This document shows positions 12,428 to 24,600 of a DNA stretch of 64,000 bases, one piece after another. The translations under genes and the position numbers were made by a program. Position 1 is the stretch's first letter. Every line of letters begins with the position of its first letter. Origin of the DNA: Pelodera strongyloides (Eukaryota > Nematoda > Chromadorea > Rhabditida > Rhabditidae); the NCBI GenBank assembly GCA_036852015.1, contig JAANDG010000718.1:1-64000 (forward strand), read 5' to 3'. Under the pieces are notes generated by a model, which worked only from the letters and a program-made list of their open reading frames with translations, was not told the DNA's origin and ran no database searches.

Positions 12428-12731
12428 AGGGACAGGTCCACGAAAAAAGTTTTCCTCAATTTACTTGCACAGAATGTCCGGAATTTTAGAAATATTACTG
12501 TAAAAACCGCATTTCTTTGCACCTAGAACTCACAGTGTTATTCCCCGGCAAACAGTTCGGCCAGGTACCGTAGTCAGAATCAATTTTTGCGCTTTTAGAG
12601 CATTACAGTGTTGAAAACGCTTTTTCATAGTCATAGGAATGTTCTTCATCCGCTTAACAATTATTATGTAGAGAAAGAATGCTAATGGACGGATATAATA
12701 GTTATATGTGTGTATTAGTGGGCCTGATCCT
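12428..12731. mobile_element. TTAA-bounded MITE
   Basis: TTAA flanks both ends. Ends are AGGGACAGGTCC and GGGCCTGATCCT, slightly diverged inverted repeats. The internal segment GGAATTTTAGAAATATTACT has a relative near 60,805, where GTAGTCAA and ACAATTTTGC also follow. Non-coding. Confidence 0.55.
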
Positions 12732-13183
12732 TTAACTTGACCGCCGTTACAAATGAGACGGATGAACTCATTTGGAGAGGAGGCACCGGTTTTTTTTCGT
12801 GGGCCAAACCATTTGGCTTTTGGTGACCATTTGGTGACCTTGGCGGTCAACTTTTCTCGAAAACCCTCGTAAACTGGTAACAACATGGTCACCAAATGGT
12901 ACTTGAAACACTCTTTTTTTTTCGTTAATTTTTTCCCCTGAGAATTTTAACTTCAAGTTTTTACATCATCCTTTATGTGTCTGGCCAAATGAATTACTAT
13001 TCAACAATCACTGACTTATTATCGCTTTTGTTTACCAACATTTTGGGCAAAAGGTCAACAAAGGCAAGGTAAATAATATACAACAAATCATTATGTTATA
13101 AAGATAGTGAAGCGGGCTTCTTTGTGAAAATAACTCCAGACATTTTGAATTTTATGAATTTTGGAGTACAAGGATCAATTTAA
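12732..13183. other. Intergenic spacer with a short stem
   Basis: ACCATTTGGTGACC near 12,827 and GGTCACCAAATGGT near 12,887 form an inverted pair. Nothing else is recognised. Confidence 0.35.
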
Positions 13184-13355
13184 AGCGAAATACCGGCCGG
13201 TTTTTGAAACACATCGAGTACACCAGCACTCTTATGCAGCCCATACAAAAAAAAAAAATTATAATAAAAAATCGAGCTAAATTAGAGCAACTTTGCATAA
13301 ATGCGTACGAATTCAGCTGTCGACGATGCGTTTCAAAAACCGTCCAGTATTCGCT
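13184..13355. mobile_element. TTAA-bounded MITE, family B (AGCGAAATACCGGCCGG) copy 1
   Basis: TTAA flanks both ends. It begins AGCGAAATACCGGCCGG, then TTTTTGAAAC, and ends with the diverged complement. Related copies lie at 19,197-19,316, about 36,904-37,064, and 52,244-52,632. Confidence 0.7.
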
Positions 13356-14203
13356 TTAATAGATTCTTTTTTTTTCTAGTTGGAAATTGGAAGCAAACGA
13401 ACTCAGTCCTATTGATTCAGCTCTGGTTTTTGCCTACATAAAAAAGATAGAAACTTACTTTCGCATGTAAATTGGTGATGATTTTTTTCATTCATGGTTT
13501 TTTTCCCCGGAACCGAATGACAAAATATTTTTTTCTTTTCAAACTTCCAAAGCAAATCTACACAGCTAACTGTTCATAGAATCAGCCAAATTGTTAGTCA
13601 TAACAAAAAAGGAAACGTTCTCAATTTTTCATTTCATTTCTAATCAAGACGTAACTTTATGAATTATTCAACTACTCCACCAATACACCAATAATTACTC
13701 TCCGTGTGGCCAATATAGAATTTGAAATATATTATTGTATAACTGACCTAAATTTGTATTTGGCAATGTACATGAATTGTTACTTGTTACTATTTTTAAC
13801 CTTACTTTTAATATACGTAAGCCGCTTAGACTTGGCTAACTACGTAAGCTAGCGGGTGACTCAAAAATGTTCATAGATGCATTTACTTATCGTATTTTTG
13901 CACTTTTCGATCAGTGAAAGTTCAACACCCGCATTTTACATTCTTGTTATTCGTCAAAAACCGAACAACGTGTATTGTGTAGGTGACGATTTGCATAAAT
14001 ATTAGTTTAATAAATCGAGCAAATATTATTTAAAGAGATCGCCACACAAACGAAAACAGTACTCTTTTCGTGGATGTGATCACTTTTTCCACAATTCTAC
14101 CGAAAAGATCTTATTTTACAAAATCCCGATTGAGAATTGAGCGATATAACATCTAGTAATTATGGATAGTCAATTTGGAGCTGATAGCGTACACAGGAAA
14201 GTG
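13356..14203. other. Intergenic DNA, no gene seen
   Basis: AT-rich spacer without recognisable coding, RNA or repeat structure beyond simple A/T runs. Confidence 0.4.
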
Positions 14204-14502
14204 AAAACCCCGATATGGCCCCGATTATTTTGGAAAAAACCCCGATATGACCCCGATCCTTCCAAAAAACCCCAATATGACCCCGATCATGTCCCGCAAA
14301 AAGCCCGATCACGAATAAACGGGGCCATATCGGGAACCGTTCCCAATATAACCCCGATTATTTCAAAAAAACCCCGATATGGCCCCGATTATTTGTCGAA
14401 AAACCCCGATATGACCCCGATTTTTTTCCAGAAAACCCCGATATGGCCCCGACCACGGCCCGATTTTTTAGGGGACGTGATCGGGGCCATATCGGGGTTT
14501 TT
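14204..14502. mobile_element. Foldback minisatellite of CCCCGATATGGCCCCGAT units
   Basis: About eight imperfect copies of AAACCCCGATATGRCCCCGA, roughly 30-35 bp apart, are joined by A/T-rich linkers. The first unit (14,204-14,225) and the last (14,480-14,502) are inverted relative to each other, and one more inverted unit lies near 14,320. The design matches the foldback at 461-827. The long plus-strand frame across it (14,162-14,536) is a by-product of the repeat. Confidence 0.6.
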
Positions 14503-15083
14503 GATTTCCCATGCAGTAGGTAATTTGTGCTTATAAGGAGCATTACTGTGATTTGTGCTTCCAGTCTTTATGCGAAATTGCCCAGTTTGTCTGGAAGTCA
14601 TTTTTACATTGTCATAGTCATAATGCAGGGATCTTTTTCATGTAAAGTTCCGTTTTCCATTCAATTGACCTATTCGAAATCTTTTTTGTGTAAGCGACAT
14701 TTGAGCAATGTATTAAATTTCTAGAAAAGTAAACAATAAACAAAAACAATAAATAAATGGTTTTCGTCCGCCGAAAACTTCATGAGTTCAACTTTATTTC
14801 TCACATTCAGTGGGGAAAATGTGAAACCATTCAAGCATTTTTTGAGCAAAAAATGTGAGATCAAAGAGAAGAAATAGAAAGATCGGTGTCGTAGAGCATC
14901 ATTTAATATTTGTACAATAGTACGGTAGAAATGTAGAAGAAATTTTTTTTATACTGGTTTGGTCATGCAATCTGCGCATTCAGTTCCTGCACTTTGTGCT
15001 TATGTCAATGTGTGCATGTTACGTATGTGTATACGTAATTTGCGAACATACACTTATATCATACGAGGATTGTTGTAAATTAA
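14503..15083. other. Intergenic DNA, no gene seen
   Basis: Short frames only. No recognisable gene, RNA or repeat. Confidence 0.4.
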
Positions 15084-15313
15084 AGGGTCAGTCCCACTTC
15101 TGGAAATCCCTATTTTTGCGTAATTGGCTAATCAGCGCTGCGAATGGGCGTGTCAACTGCGATAGATGGTTGGTTATGCATGGCAATTGTAAAATTTTGG
15201 TTATTGCGTGAAAGTTGCGCATGAAAATTGGAAACAACATTGCATCCTACTTTGACATGGAGGGTCAGGTAAAGTGAGCAAAAAAAGGGGTTTCCTGAAG
15301 AGGGCCAGACCCT
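15084..15313. mobile_element. TTAA-type MITE, family C (AGGGTC ends), one arm degraded
   Basis: TTAA precedes AGGGTCAGTCCC. The right end is GGGCCAGACCCT followed by TTAC, one base off TTAA. The interior GGCGTGTCAACTGCGATAGA is shared with the longer palindrome at 56,848-57,256, which identifies the family. Confidence 0.6.
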
Positions 15314-15783
15314 TTACTAACATGGGCAGTATATTTTTATGTTAACATGTCAAGTTTCTCATTCCCATGTGAGGTACACACGAAGACACCAAAAGACAAA
15401 ACTTTAAAAATGAATTTATTGCTCATCAGTAGGCTCAGACCACGCTCATTGTTCGGCTAGGCTCGACATCAGATTTATGCTTTGACATCATTTTAGGTTT
15501 ATGCTTTGACTTACTTACGCTAAGGCTTGTCCCATTGCGACCTTCAACCACAAAGAAAAAATATTAAACGTGTGACGTATTATTTTCTCAGTGATATTAC
15601 ACGGGTGCAAATTCAAATGCAAATAGTTGTATTATTCCGTTGCGCAAATTTTATTCTTTGTAAATCGTGTAGTGTAAACAAGGTGTCCAGTCACGTAGTG
15701 TGAACACTGGAAAATCAGCATTGTTTGCATTTTAAACAAAAGTTCAGAAAATATGAGAAATTTTTGTAACTCACCCTAATGCG

Positions 15784-17838
15784 ATGCATGCAAGGACATT
15801 GCCAACAAAATACTGTAGTTATAGCCACAGGCTACAGATACCCCTTTGGAACTATAAGAAATCACCGACTGACACTTTCTTGACAGGGATGTACTTAAAC
15901 ATTAACTCGTGTTTAACTCATGAGTTAATGTTTAAGTACATCCCTGTCAAGAAAGTGTCAGTCGGTGGTATTAAAATTCCCAAGCACATAGAAAATTTGA
16001 TTCGCCAAAAAGAAAGGCTCCTGCCAATGGTAGATCAAAGTGCTGGGCACAAAGAAAAGTACGAACTCGTTAGTAGGTGGCTAAAAAGAGAGTCCGAGAG
16101 GTATTATAGTAATGTAGAAAGGAAAATTATAAACTCGGGACAACTGAAGCAACTTTATAAATATATATCTGCTTGTACGTCACGCTCTGTTAAGTCTAAT
16201 CATACTGTAATAGACCTTGATAATAATGTTTTCGTATCTGATAAAGATAGGGCAAATGCACTTGTTCGTTACTTTGAATCCAATTTTGTTGCTGAGAATG
16301 GAATTTCTAGGTCTGTCAATACTGGCATAATTGTTTCAATTCCTTTCCCACCCATTTTAATTGATTCGGGTACTGTTATGTCGCTCATTGATAAGTGGAA
16401 AATCTCGTTTTCTCGCACGCCTGATGGTTTACCTATGCACTTTCTTCAGAAAATCAGCACTGCCATCGCCAGTCCTTTATCTGTTATATTTAATCGTTCA
16501 ATCCTTACTGGTGAAGTGCCCTTTTTCTGGAAATGGTCCAGTGTGATTCCTTTGCCCAAAGGGGATCCAAGTAATTGTAGTGTAAGTAATTTTCGTCCCG
16601 TAAGTATAACGAGTTTTCCTTGCCGTATTTTTGAGAAAATTGTTGTACAGAAGTTATTAGAATTCGCAATTAATAATCAGCTTATTCCGCATGAACAACA
16701 TGGCTTCTTGAAGAACCGATCAAGAGAAACGGCATTACTTTGCTCATTAAATGATTGGTCGCTTGCTATAGAAAATAAGAAGCAAGTAGACATAATTTAC
16801 TTTGATTTTGCCAAGGCGTTTGATCGGGTCTCCCACAAGAAGCTGCTTTGCAAATTAGTTGACATGCAATTTCCTTCTTTTATATGTAAATGGATTGAAA
16901 ATTGGCTTAGTGATCGCAAAATGTTTGTGAGAGTTGGTGATTCTGTATCGGATGTTGTAGATTGTACTAGTGGTGTGCCACAGGGGTCAGTATTAGGTCC
17001 AATCCTATTCTCGTTGTTTACCTCCGACCTAGCAATATCGTTGAGAAGTCTAGGTATTTCATTTGTAATGTATGCAGATGACATAAAAATATACAGTACT
17101 ATTAATGATCCTATAGATAGAATTTTAGTTCAAGGCGCAATAAACTTGGTGCATGATTGGTCAATTGAGTTTCAGTTACCTTTGGCTCCTCATAAGTGCC
17201 AAGCACTGTACATTGGCCCAAACAATCCAAAAGTGGACTACATTTGTAATTCGGTTGTGATTGAAAAGGTAACTCAGCTCAAAGACCTAGGATTTATTAT
17301 GACAGATGATTTATCCTTCTCTAAACATATTTCCTTTGTTTGTGCCCAAGCAAGAAAAAGAATGTTTGCTCTCTTTCGCACTCTGAAAACGCGGAAGGCA
17401 AACCTTTTGGTTCTTGCATATTCTCTTTATGTACGTTCAATTCTAGAGTCAGGCTCGGTTGTCTTTAGTCCATATAAGAAAAAGGATAAGGTGGCCCTAG
17501 ATCGGATCCAACGTACATTTACAAAGCGAATTTTTATGCGTTCCCAATTGCTTGATTACAATGATACACCCTCTAGTTCAGATAGAGATACATTATTGAA
17601 GCTTGATACACTTGACAATCGACGTAGGAAGGCAGATGCTAGAATGCTCAGAAAAATATTGGCCGGCAAATGCGGCCATAATCTACGTTCAATGTACAAA
17701 TTCAGGAATTCTAATCTGTCCTCTCGACGTGGTCGTATCAAAATCATAATCCCTCGGGTGACTAGGAATGTTCGCAGACACTGTTTTGTCCATAGAACTT
17801 CACTTATGATTGAGAGTAACCCTCGCCTATTCCTGTAA
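15784..17838 (+). CDS. LINE reverse transcriptase (partial ORF2)
   Basis: RNA-dependent DNA polymerase of a CR1/Jockey-type LINE; it makes cDNA at the genomic insertion site. The 684-codon frame is unbroken. RVT_1 marks: FDFAKAFDRVSHKKLL at about residues 340-355 (first catalytic Asp 341), SGVPQGSVLGPILFSLF just before 420, the catalytic box YADD at 430-433, and LGFIMTDDL further on. A basic C-terminal tail follows. Residues 1 to about 50 are read through the inverted-repeat junction and are not authentic, so the true protein is truncated at its N terminus and lacks the endonuclease. The intact frame suggests a fairly recent insertion, but the copy cannot be autonomous. Confidence 0.9.
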   Translation: MHARTLPTKYCSYSHRLQIPLWNYKKSPTDTFLTGMYLNINSCLTHELMFKYIPVKKVSVGGIKIPKHIENLIRQKERLLPMVDQSAGHKEKYELVSRWLKRESERYYSNVERKIINSGQLKQLYKYISACTSRSVKSNHTVIDLDNNVFVSDKDRANALVRYFESNFVAENGISRSVNTGIIVSIPFPPILIDSGTVMSLIDKWKISFSRTPDGLPMHFLQKISTAIASPLSVIFNRSILTGEVPFFWKWSSVIPLPKGDPSNCSVSNFRPVSITSFPCRIFEKIVVQKLLEFAINNQLIPHEQHGFLKNRSRETALLCSLNDWSLAIENKKQVDIIYFDFAKAFDRVSHKKLLCKLVDMQFPSFICKWIENWLSDRKMFVRVGDSVSDVVDCTSGVPQGSVLGPILFSLFTSDLAISLRSLGISFVMYADDIKIYSTINDPIDRILVQGAINLVHDWSIEFQLPLAPHKCQALYIGPNNPKVDYICNSVVIEKVTQLKDLGFIMTDDLSFSKHISFVCAQARKRMFALFRTLKTRKANLLVLAYSLYVRSILESGSVVFSPYKKKDKVALDRIQRTFTKRIFMRSQLLDYNDTPSSSDRDTLLKLDTLDNRRRKADARMLRKILAGKCGHNLRSMYKFRNSNLSSRRGRIKIIIPRVTRNVRRHCFVHRTSLMIESNPRLFL

Positions 17839-17971
17839 ACATAATGTTTTTATTTGATGCTTTTATTTTGATCAGATTTACATTTTCACGTTTCATAGTT
17901 ATTCATTGTGGTATTGCCTCGACAAAACTTGTGCGACATTTTATGTTCGTAATAAATGTTATGTTATGTTA
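15784..17971 (+). mobile_element. 5'-truncated, 5'-inverted non-LTR retrotransposon (LINE)
   Basis: The element body spans roughly 15,922-17,971 and ends in a short TTATGTTATGTTA tail, as CR1/Jockey-like LINEs often do. The endonuclease region is missing. At the 5' end a perfect 46-bp inverted repeat (15,863-15,908 and 15,922-15,967, 13-bp loop) marks an inversion junction such as twin priming produces. The sequence left of 15,863 may be inverted LINE 5' sequence, but that could not be confirmed. No target duplication was identified. Confidence 0.8.
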
Positions 17972-18632
17972 AATCAAGATGTCTATTTATGAACTATCCA
18001 TGACCTCAAACTTGCAGCATTACCAATTAATCATCCGATCATAGCCTCTTCAGCGCCTCGTAAAGTAAATAGATAAACAAAAAACGTCTAAATTGAGCTG
18101 TTTTCACTTTCCCTTGATTTGTTTATTCTCCTTGATCTTTAGCTGTGCATTCGGTCAGGCTCTGGGCTCTGGCGGTCAAGAGTTCAATTCCTGTTGCCCA
18201 CTCTCTTATTCTTTACTTAAGTTGTGCGTAATACGGAGGATACGGTGTTATTTCTTTTACTCAGTAAATTCAAAGGTAATACGTCTGCAAACAAGACGTG
18301 AGGGCTTAGGGATGGTCACATTGTTGGGAGTTACCGCCCCTATTATTATGATACTTTAAGTGGTAGAATACCCGCGACACACCTCAGATTATGTATTGGT
18401 GTAGGGTCTTCAGCGACAGTGTTTACTTTTCTGCAAAGTGCTGCGCACTGTGATTCCGTCATCTATGATCTAACGTTGACTAGTTCAATTCAATTTTTAT
18501 CAGAAATCCACTAATAATATAAATTTTTCATTCAGTTCCTTTACGACGTGAAATATCAACATCGATCAAGATGAATATTATGTTATTTTCACAATTCATA
18601 TAAAAATCATTTCAGATTTTGCTGAATGAACA
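17972..18632. other. Intergenic region upstream of the exchanger, with a tRNA-like fragment
   Basis: No gene is seen. At 18,145-18,200 GGTCAGGCTCTGGGCTCTGG is followed by AAGAGTTCAATTCCTG, a good B-box, consistent with a SINE head. The exchanger's promoter should lie here but shows no recognisable element. Confidence 0.4.
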
Positions 18633-21600
18633 ATGCGGGTGTCTTTGCTATTACTGCTTTTTATTTCGCTACGGCTAGCTGCGGCTAAAGTGACCGGTGG
18701 GTTACTCAAAACTTCGCCCTTTTCAAAATATAAGCCTAAAAATAAGCCTTTATCCCGAGAAATAGGCACGATCGTTTTCACTCTATACAGGGCCTACCGC
18801 CATATAGTTTAAATTAAAATATATTTAAAACCTCATAACAAGTGAAGTAATCAATGAAAATAAAGAACATTCATAGCTATATAAGTTACAAAAAGTGTGT
18901 TAATAATAATATTTACTTCAGGTATTTATTGGAGTGATGGGTCGGTTGATAACGATATCGAAGGAGCGCCTACAAACATAACTGGAGAACTAGATGATAC
19001 TAGTGATTACTGTTATCTCAACAAATCACTCACACAAACAGGTAATAAATAATATGTTTACGTACACGAAAAATGTATAACGCTCAAGTTTCTCGAACAT
19101 ATCACAGGTATATTACTATTTACATCGATACGATTAGACCCAGCAACAACAAGAAGTTTGAACAGCTTTGTAGTTAGTCTAGTATATTAGCATTATAGCG
19201 AAACACCGGCCGGTTTCGAGCAACATTGCATAAAGCAACTTAGCAATTAGAGCAAGAATAAATAAGTACGAATTCAGTGCCCACGATGCGTTTCAAAATC
19301 CGGCCGGTATTTCGCTTTAACGGACTATTATGTAGCATACCGACAAAGAGGGATAGTAAATATTTAGAGCGGTGCAACTATGTGAAGTCGACTGATGATT
19401 GTGACGGCGGTGGCTACTTACCGTGGACGAATTTTGTCGTTTGCGAGCCAAGTACCGCACCTCGGGTGAGTATTTTAAAGGAATCTTGTCTATGACCATA
19501 CATTATATTCGGGACCTCATTGTTAGCCTCATAGGCCCTAAAATAGAAACTCCACGTATTATTTTCGCATTCCCTTGTTGCTGAATTATTCTTCGTTAGT
19601 TGCTAATTTCAGGTGATTATCATCGCCATGGGTGTCATTTATCTCCTCATCCTCTTCATTACCATATCCACAACTGCTGACGACTTCTTTTCTCCCAGTG
19701 TCGCCGGAATTGTGGCCCATTTGGGAATTAGCGAAAGCATTACGGTACTTAGCCTTATTACTTACTGTAACGGACCTTACCGGTGTGCAAATACATTTTT
19801 CAATATCCTCTAGCAAGGGTGCGGGCAATACACTACTATCATACACATTGGCTTCTTCACGTTTTACTGCCTAGCAATGCATTATGTGCATTTACGTCAT
19901 ACAATTTGCATGGACTGCACGCGAAAGTATGCTTCAAAATGACATGACCTACCGTTCGAAACTTAAAGGGTGAGGTCCACCTCAGAAAACAAAAAAGTTA
20001 TTATTTTTATTAGATTCCCCGTGTCTGTATCTACCAGAATAACTAAAACAAATTTGACAGAACATTGTTTCCAACGAAATATGAGCAAAAAATGGTCCAG
20101 CTTGAGACTGGTTGAGAAGAAAAAATTTTTTGAAAAATTTTCGAAAAAAATTACAAACAAAAAATATGTTCTAAAACAACTACATCGCAATACAAATGAC
20201 GAAGACGGGATTAATTGTGCTTTGTTTAGCTTGGCAAAAAAATAAAACGCATGGTTTTAAAAAAGCAACAAACGCACAGCCATAATCCCGCCCTTCCATT
20301 GTCCCCAAACAACGGTAGCGAGAGCGCGGTTTATCATGCACCACACCACATCGACGCCTATCGTAATAATGGTACTGGAGGGCTATTTTTTGCTCCATAT
20401 TTCGTTGGAAATAATTTTCTGCCAAATTTGTTTTAGTTATTCTGGTAGATACAGACACGGGAAATCTAATAAAACTAATAACTTTTTTGTTTTCTGAGGT
20501 GGACCTCACCCTTTAAACGTCAAGTATAATAAGGTACATAATTCAGGGTGTCACATTCATGGCATTTGGCAACGGCTCGCCGGATATTTTCGGATCAATC
20601 GCTTCCGTTGTGAGTAGCTCATCGCCAAAAGCTGGACTTGCCATAGGAGAACTTTTAGGTAAGCCACTTAATAAGCACTGAGAAAAGTGCGTAATTTATA
20701 TAAACTGAAGGCTCATAACCATAGTCTAAACAAGGACGTTACGGTACAGTTGAAAAGGTGACAGGTTAATAAGTTAATACACACACATTGTTACTAAAAT
20801 CAATAATGCAAGTGATATTAATGGGATAAACTTCAGGTTCGGGCATCTTCATTACTTTAATTGTGACAGCTACGATTGTATTCACACGTGAATTCAAGGT
20901 GCGTTGTTCAATCATTTCCTGTAAGGCACTGAAATTCGTAAATAAACCAGCTCCCACGGCGACAGTTTGACAGCATTACTGTAGGTCTTTCATTCACACT
21001 TCCATCAATATGTTTGCGTAGCTTCAGCTACGTATGAAGGCGACTTTCACGTCATACCAGAAAAAAAATACTAGGAATATATTTAAAAAACATTCAGGCC
21101 GCCAAATTCGAGACTGTCCGTGATCTTATTGTCTTCATAATAGCGATGGGCTGGATACTCTTCATCTTTCTGTACGACGACAAAATACATTTGTTTGAAC
21201 CATTAGGTATGCATATCTTCTTCTTTTTTTACTTTATTCAATGGACAATCCAAAAGAAAGTGTAACCAATGCTCTCTTTCAGTACTGATCGGAATCTATA
21301 TCGTCTACGTATTCACAGTCGTCTTAAGCCACTTTCTACATAAGCGAAGGACCCGACAGGTGACCCCGACAAAACATCTTAATCACGTAGTGGCCAATAT
21401 AGTGCTGGTTTTGTTTTGTGCGTCGGACCCTAATGCGAGAGGGGATACTATTGTATGCCATAAAAAGATACATACCAGTGTGCTAAGATTACCAAGACCC
21501 AGTTCAATACTACGCTGCAAATAATATCGCGTATGTCTTTCCAGAAATCGCTGAAAACACTGAGATCGAAAGTTGCGAGTCTAAAGAACAAGAAATCATT

Positions 21601-24600
21601 TGGAGGTACGAACTTTTTGATGCGAATCGTTTATATTGTTTAGTTAAACTTCACTTTAACAAAGTTCTGGGAAAAGGGTCTGGGATTTGCGACTGGACGT
21701 TAGGTCTGGACGTCTGGGTTAGATTTCAAATAATTTGGTGTTGGTAGAGTATTTTTTCTCAAATCTCTCCTGTATTTAATTATACACAAAGTAAAATGAC
21801 GAATTTGAAGTGACTGCCTTCCTTTAAAAAGGTGACGATCATAATCATAGACATAACTCACAACTGGTCATTCAATTAAAGAAACGTAAATCGATCAAAC
21901 GTCGACTAATTTTAGGAAACCTTCCCGACGTCCACGTTATCAATACAGATGGTATCGAGAAAAAGCATTCGTGTTTAAGTCTTGAGGAAAAGGCTCACGG
22001 CGCATACCGTAATCCGGTGTCGCTGACCGATGAAGGTAGATTTTCTTAATAACTGCAAGTTTCTATGTCGTAATGTTTTTTTTGCATCGCGCGCCTGCCT
22101 CCTGGTCACATACAAGGTACTAGCGCTGGTCTACAAAACAAAACGTGAAGACGCTCCCCCACTCTGATTGGGACTGTTTCCGTTTCCATATTGATTTTTC
22201 AGTAACGAGTTTTCCTGGGTTAACACCTGTACTTCAGGTGACTTCCACGAAATTCAAGAAATCAAAGAACCTAGAGAGAAAGAGGATGGTTCCGCGAACA
22301 TCGATCTGGAAAACGTGTCGACATCAGGCAGTGATACATCCGAAAGCCAGACTGCCGATAGAACATCGAGCAGATGTGAACTCGTCACCGAAGATGGTAA
22401 GTGAGACAAAATACCGCTTACAACTTCTAAAAAAAGAAAACCAAAAAACCTCATTTTTAGGCGTAGCACATTGGGATAGAGAAATGCACCGTATTTGGAG
22501 GCTCACCAGTAAAAAGGGATATGAATTCGAAACCACATTTGATTCCATGGAAGTAGGGGAGAATGCGTAAATATTTATTATCTTTTAGATGAGGAAGAAG
22601 AAGAAAACCAAGATATGATTTGGATTGGTCACGGACAACTAGTACCTGCATCAGTGAATCATAGCAGAAATAATTCGATACTCAGCCGGAAGTCGATAGG
22701 ACGTAAGTTTGATGAACGTACGACAACTTTTCGATTCGCTTTCGGCGGCAAAGAACGAAAAAAAAAACATTACCTTTTCACATTAAAAAGCACTTATTAT
22801 TTCAGCTCCACCATCAAGAATAAAAAATGTGAAAACTTTGGTCGTCGACATTTGGGAGACTGTAACTCCGATCGACAAAGAGACATGGAACGAAGGAGGC
22901 AAATTCAGCAAGGCTTTTCTGATAATCAGGGTCAGAGTTTGGCAATTCTCGCAATATATCCAACACTCTCTCTCTCTCTCTCCCTCTCTCTCTCTCTCTC
23001 TCGCTCGGCCCTTCTCAAAATTTCATTTCTCAAAACCTCTCTCTCTCTCTATCTCATTAGCTACTTGCCCCACTATATCCCTTATTTCTTTTTGTATTTC
23101 TGTTTTCCTTCAAAGTGCGAGCACGGTCTTTCCTTCAAAGTGCGAGCAAGATCGAATAAAAAATGTATAGACTTTCGATTTTTATTGTTAATTCTATTTC
23201 AGATCCCCATATATTTAATCCTCCGCCTGACTATTCCATACTGTGAAAGGCCGTGGTCAAAGGGCACTGCATTGATACACAGTCTCTTGTGTCCACAATT
23301 CATTGTATTTGCAGTTCAAGGTCGGTCGTCCCTATACGTAACGTTTGAAGCAGCTTGTGATAATGACCCCATGTAGAAGAAAAACATTATGATTGTATTG
23401 AGTACTGCAACGCTATAAATCGTCACAGGTAGTATAAGCGTAACCATGACAAGTCACGGATAACGATTAGCCTTATCTTTCCAGTCTACACCGTGAAACC
23501 AGTGGAGAAAGGTCCGCATCTATTCGTGTACACATTTGCTGTGACTATTATCTCGGCATTGTTCATCACCTTTTTCACTTCGTTCAATGAGGAGCCAAAG
23601 TATTACAAGGTGAGTCTCAATCAGGAGAAATTTCGGATCTGTAAACCGCTGGTGTGCAGTTAACTTGCAATCTGTGTTGTGCCAAATTCTGCATATTAAT
23701 TCCTAAAAAGCAAAAGTTTCAGAAGCAAATTTTTAAAATGCATATGCTTGTTAGCGGGGACCCGATGTCAGGTTTCATAGAAAAATTCACTGGCGAAAAT
23801 AACGTTCCACTTTTTTTGGGACGCGGGATTGAAAAGGTTGAAAGTTGAGCGGTAAACATACCTCCTCTTCATGAAGACGAACCCGGCAAGTTTAAATTTA
23901 AAAACATGACTTCAGCGTACAATTCCCTACTTTGGTTTTGTGATGTCAATTGCCTGGATCTACTTGATATCCACCGAAGTTGTGAGTGTGGTCACGATGA
24001 TTGGACTCATTTCGGGACTATCCCATGAGGTACGCCGCAAACCATTTTGATCGTCGAGAAAGAACAGTGAAAGGCGGAATTGGAATTCTTGATGACATTT
24101 TATTTCCCCCTGTTTGTTGCGTCGAATTTCATAGTTGTGATCAAGGAAACCTAGTTGTCTTGTCTTCTCACAGGCCGTAATTTTTTAGCTAGTGTTGCTC
24201 ATACAAAATAACCATTGATGAAACAAAGCGCATTATATTATTGTCGTAGCATTTACCCCTTCGTCGTATCTTCAGATCCTCGGCTTGACCATTTTGGCGT
24301 GGTCAAACTCCATCGGCGATGTAATAGCTGACATAGCTGTCGTCAAACAGGGCTACCCAAATATGGCCTTAGCGGCAGCCATCGGCGGGCCATTATTTAG
24401 TAAGTCCTATCTGTACCTCTCCTTTGAAGTTTTTGCCCAATTATAAATAGTTATTTCCATGCGACAATTGTGCTCTACAATAATACATGAATGAGTTAGA
24501 AATTTTCATTATCATAACTACATAAATAAAGATGTTTGAAATATGTTGTTTCCAGATTTGCTCATTGGTTTCGGTGTTCCGTTTACGATAGCCTGTCTGA

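Noticed and set aside
14162..14536. 124-codon frame with PRYDPD repeats
   Set aside because: Generated by the CCCCGATATGG foldback minisatellite.
19970..20509. Similar proteins on opposite strands (RSTSENKKV...)
   Set aside because: Mirror frames of the arms of a palindromic MITE, not genes.
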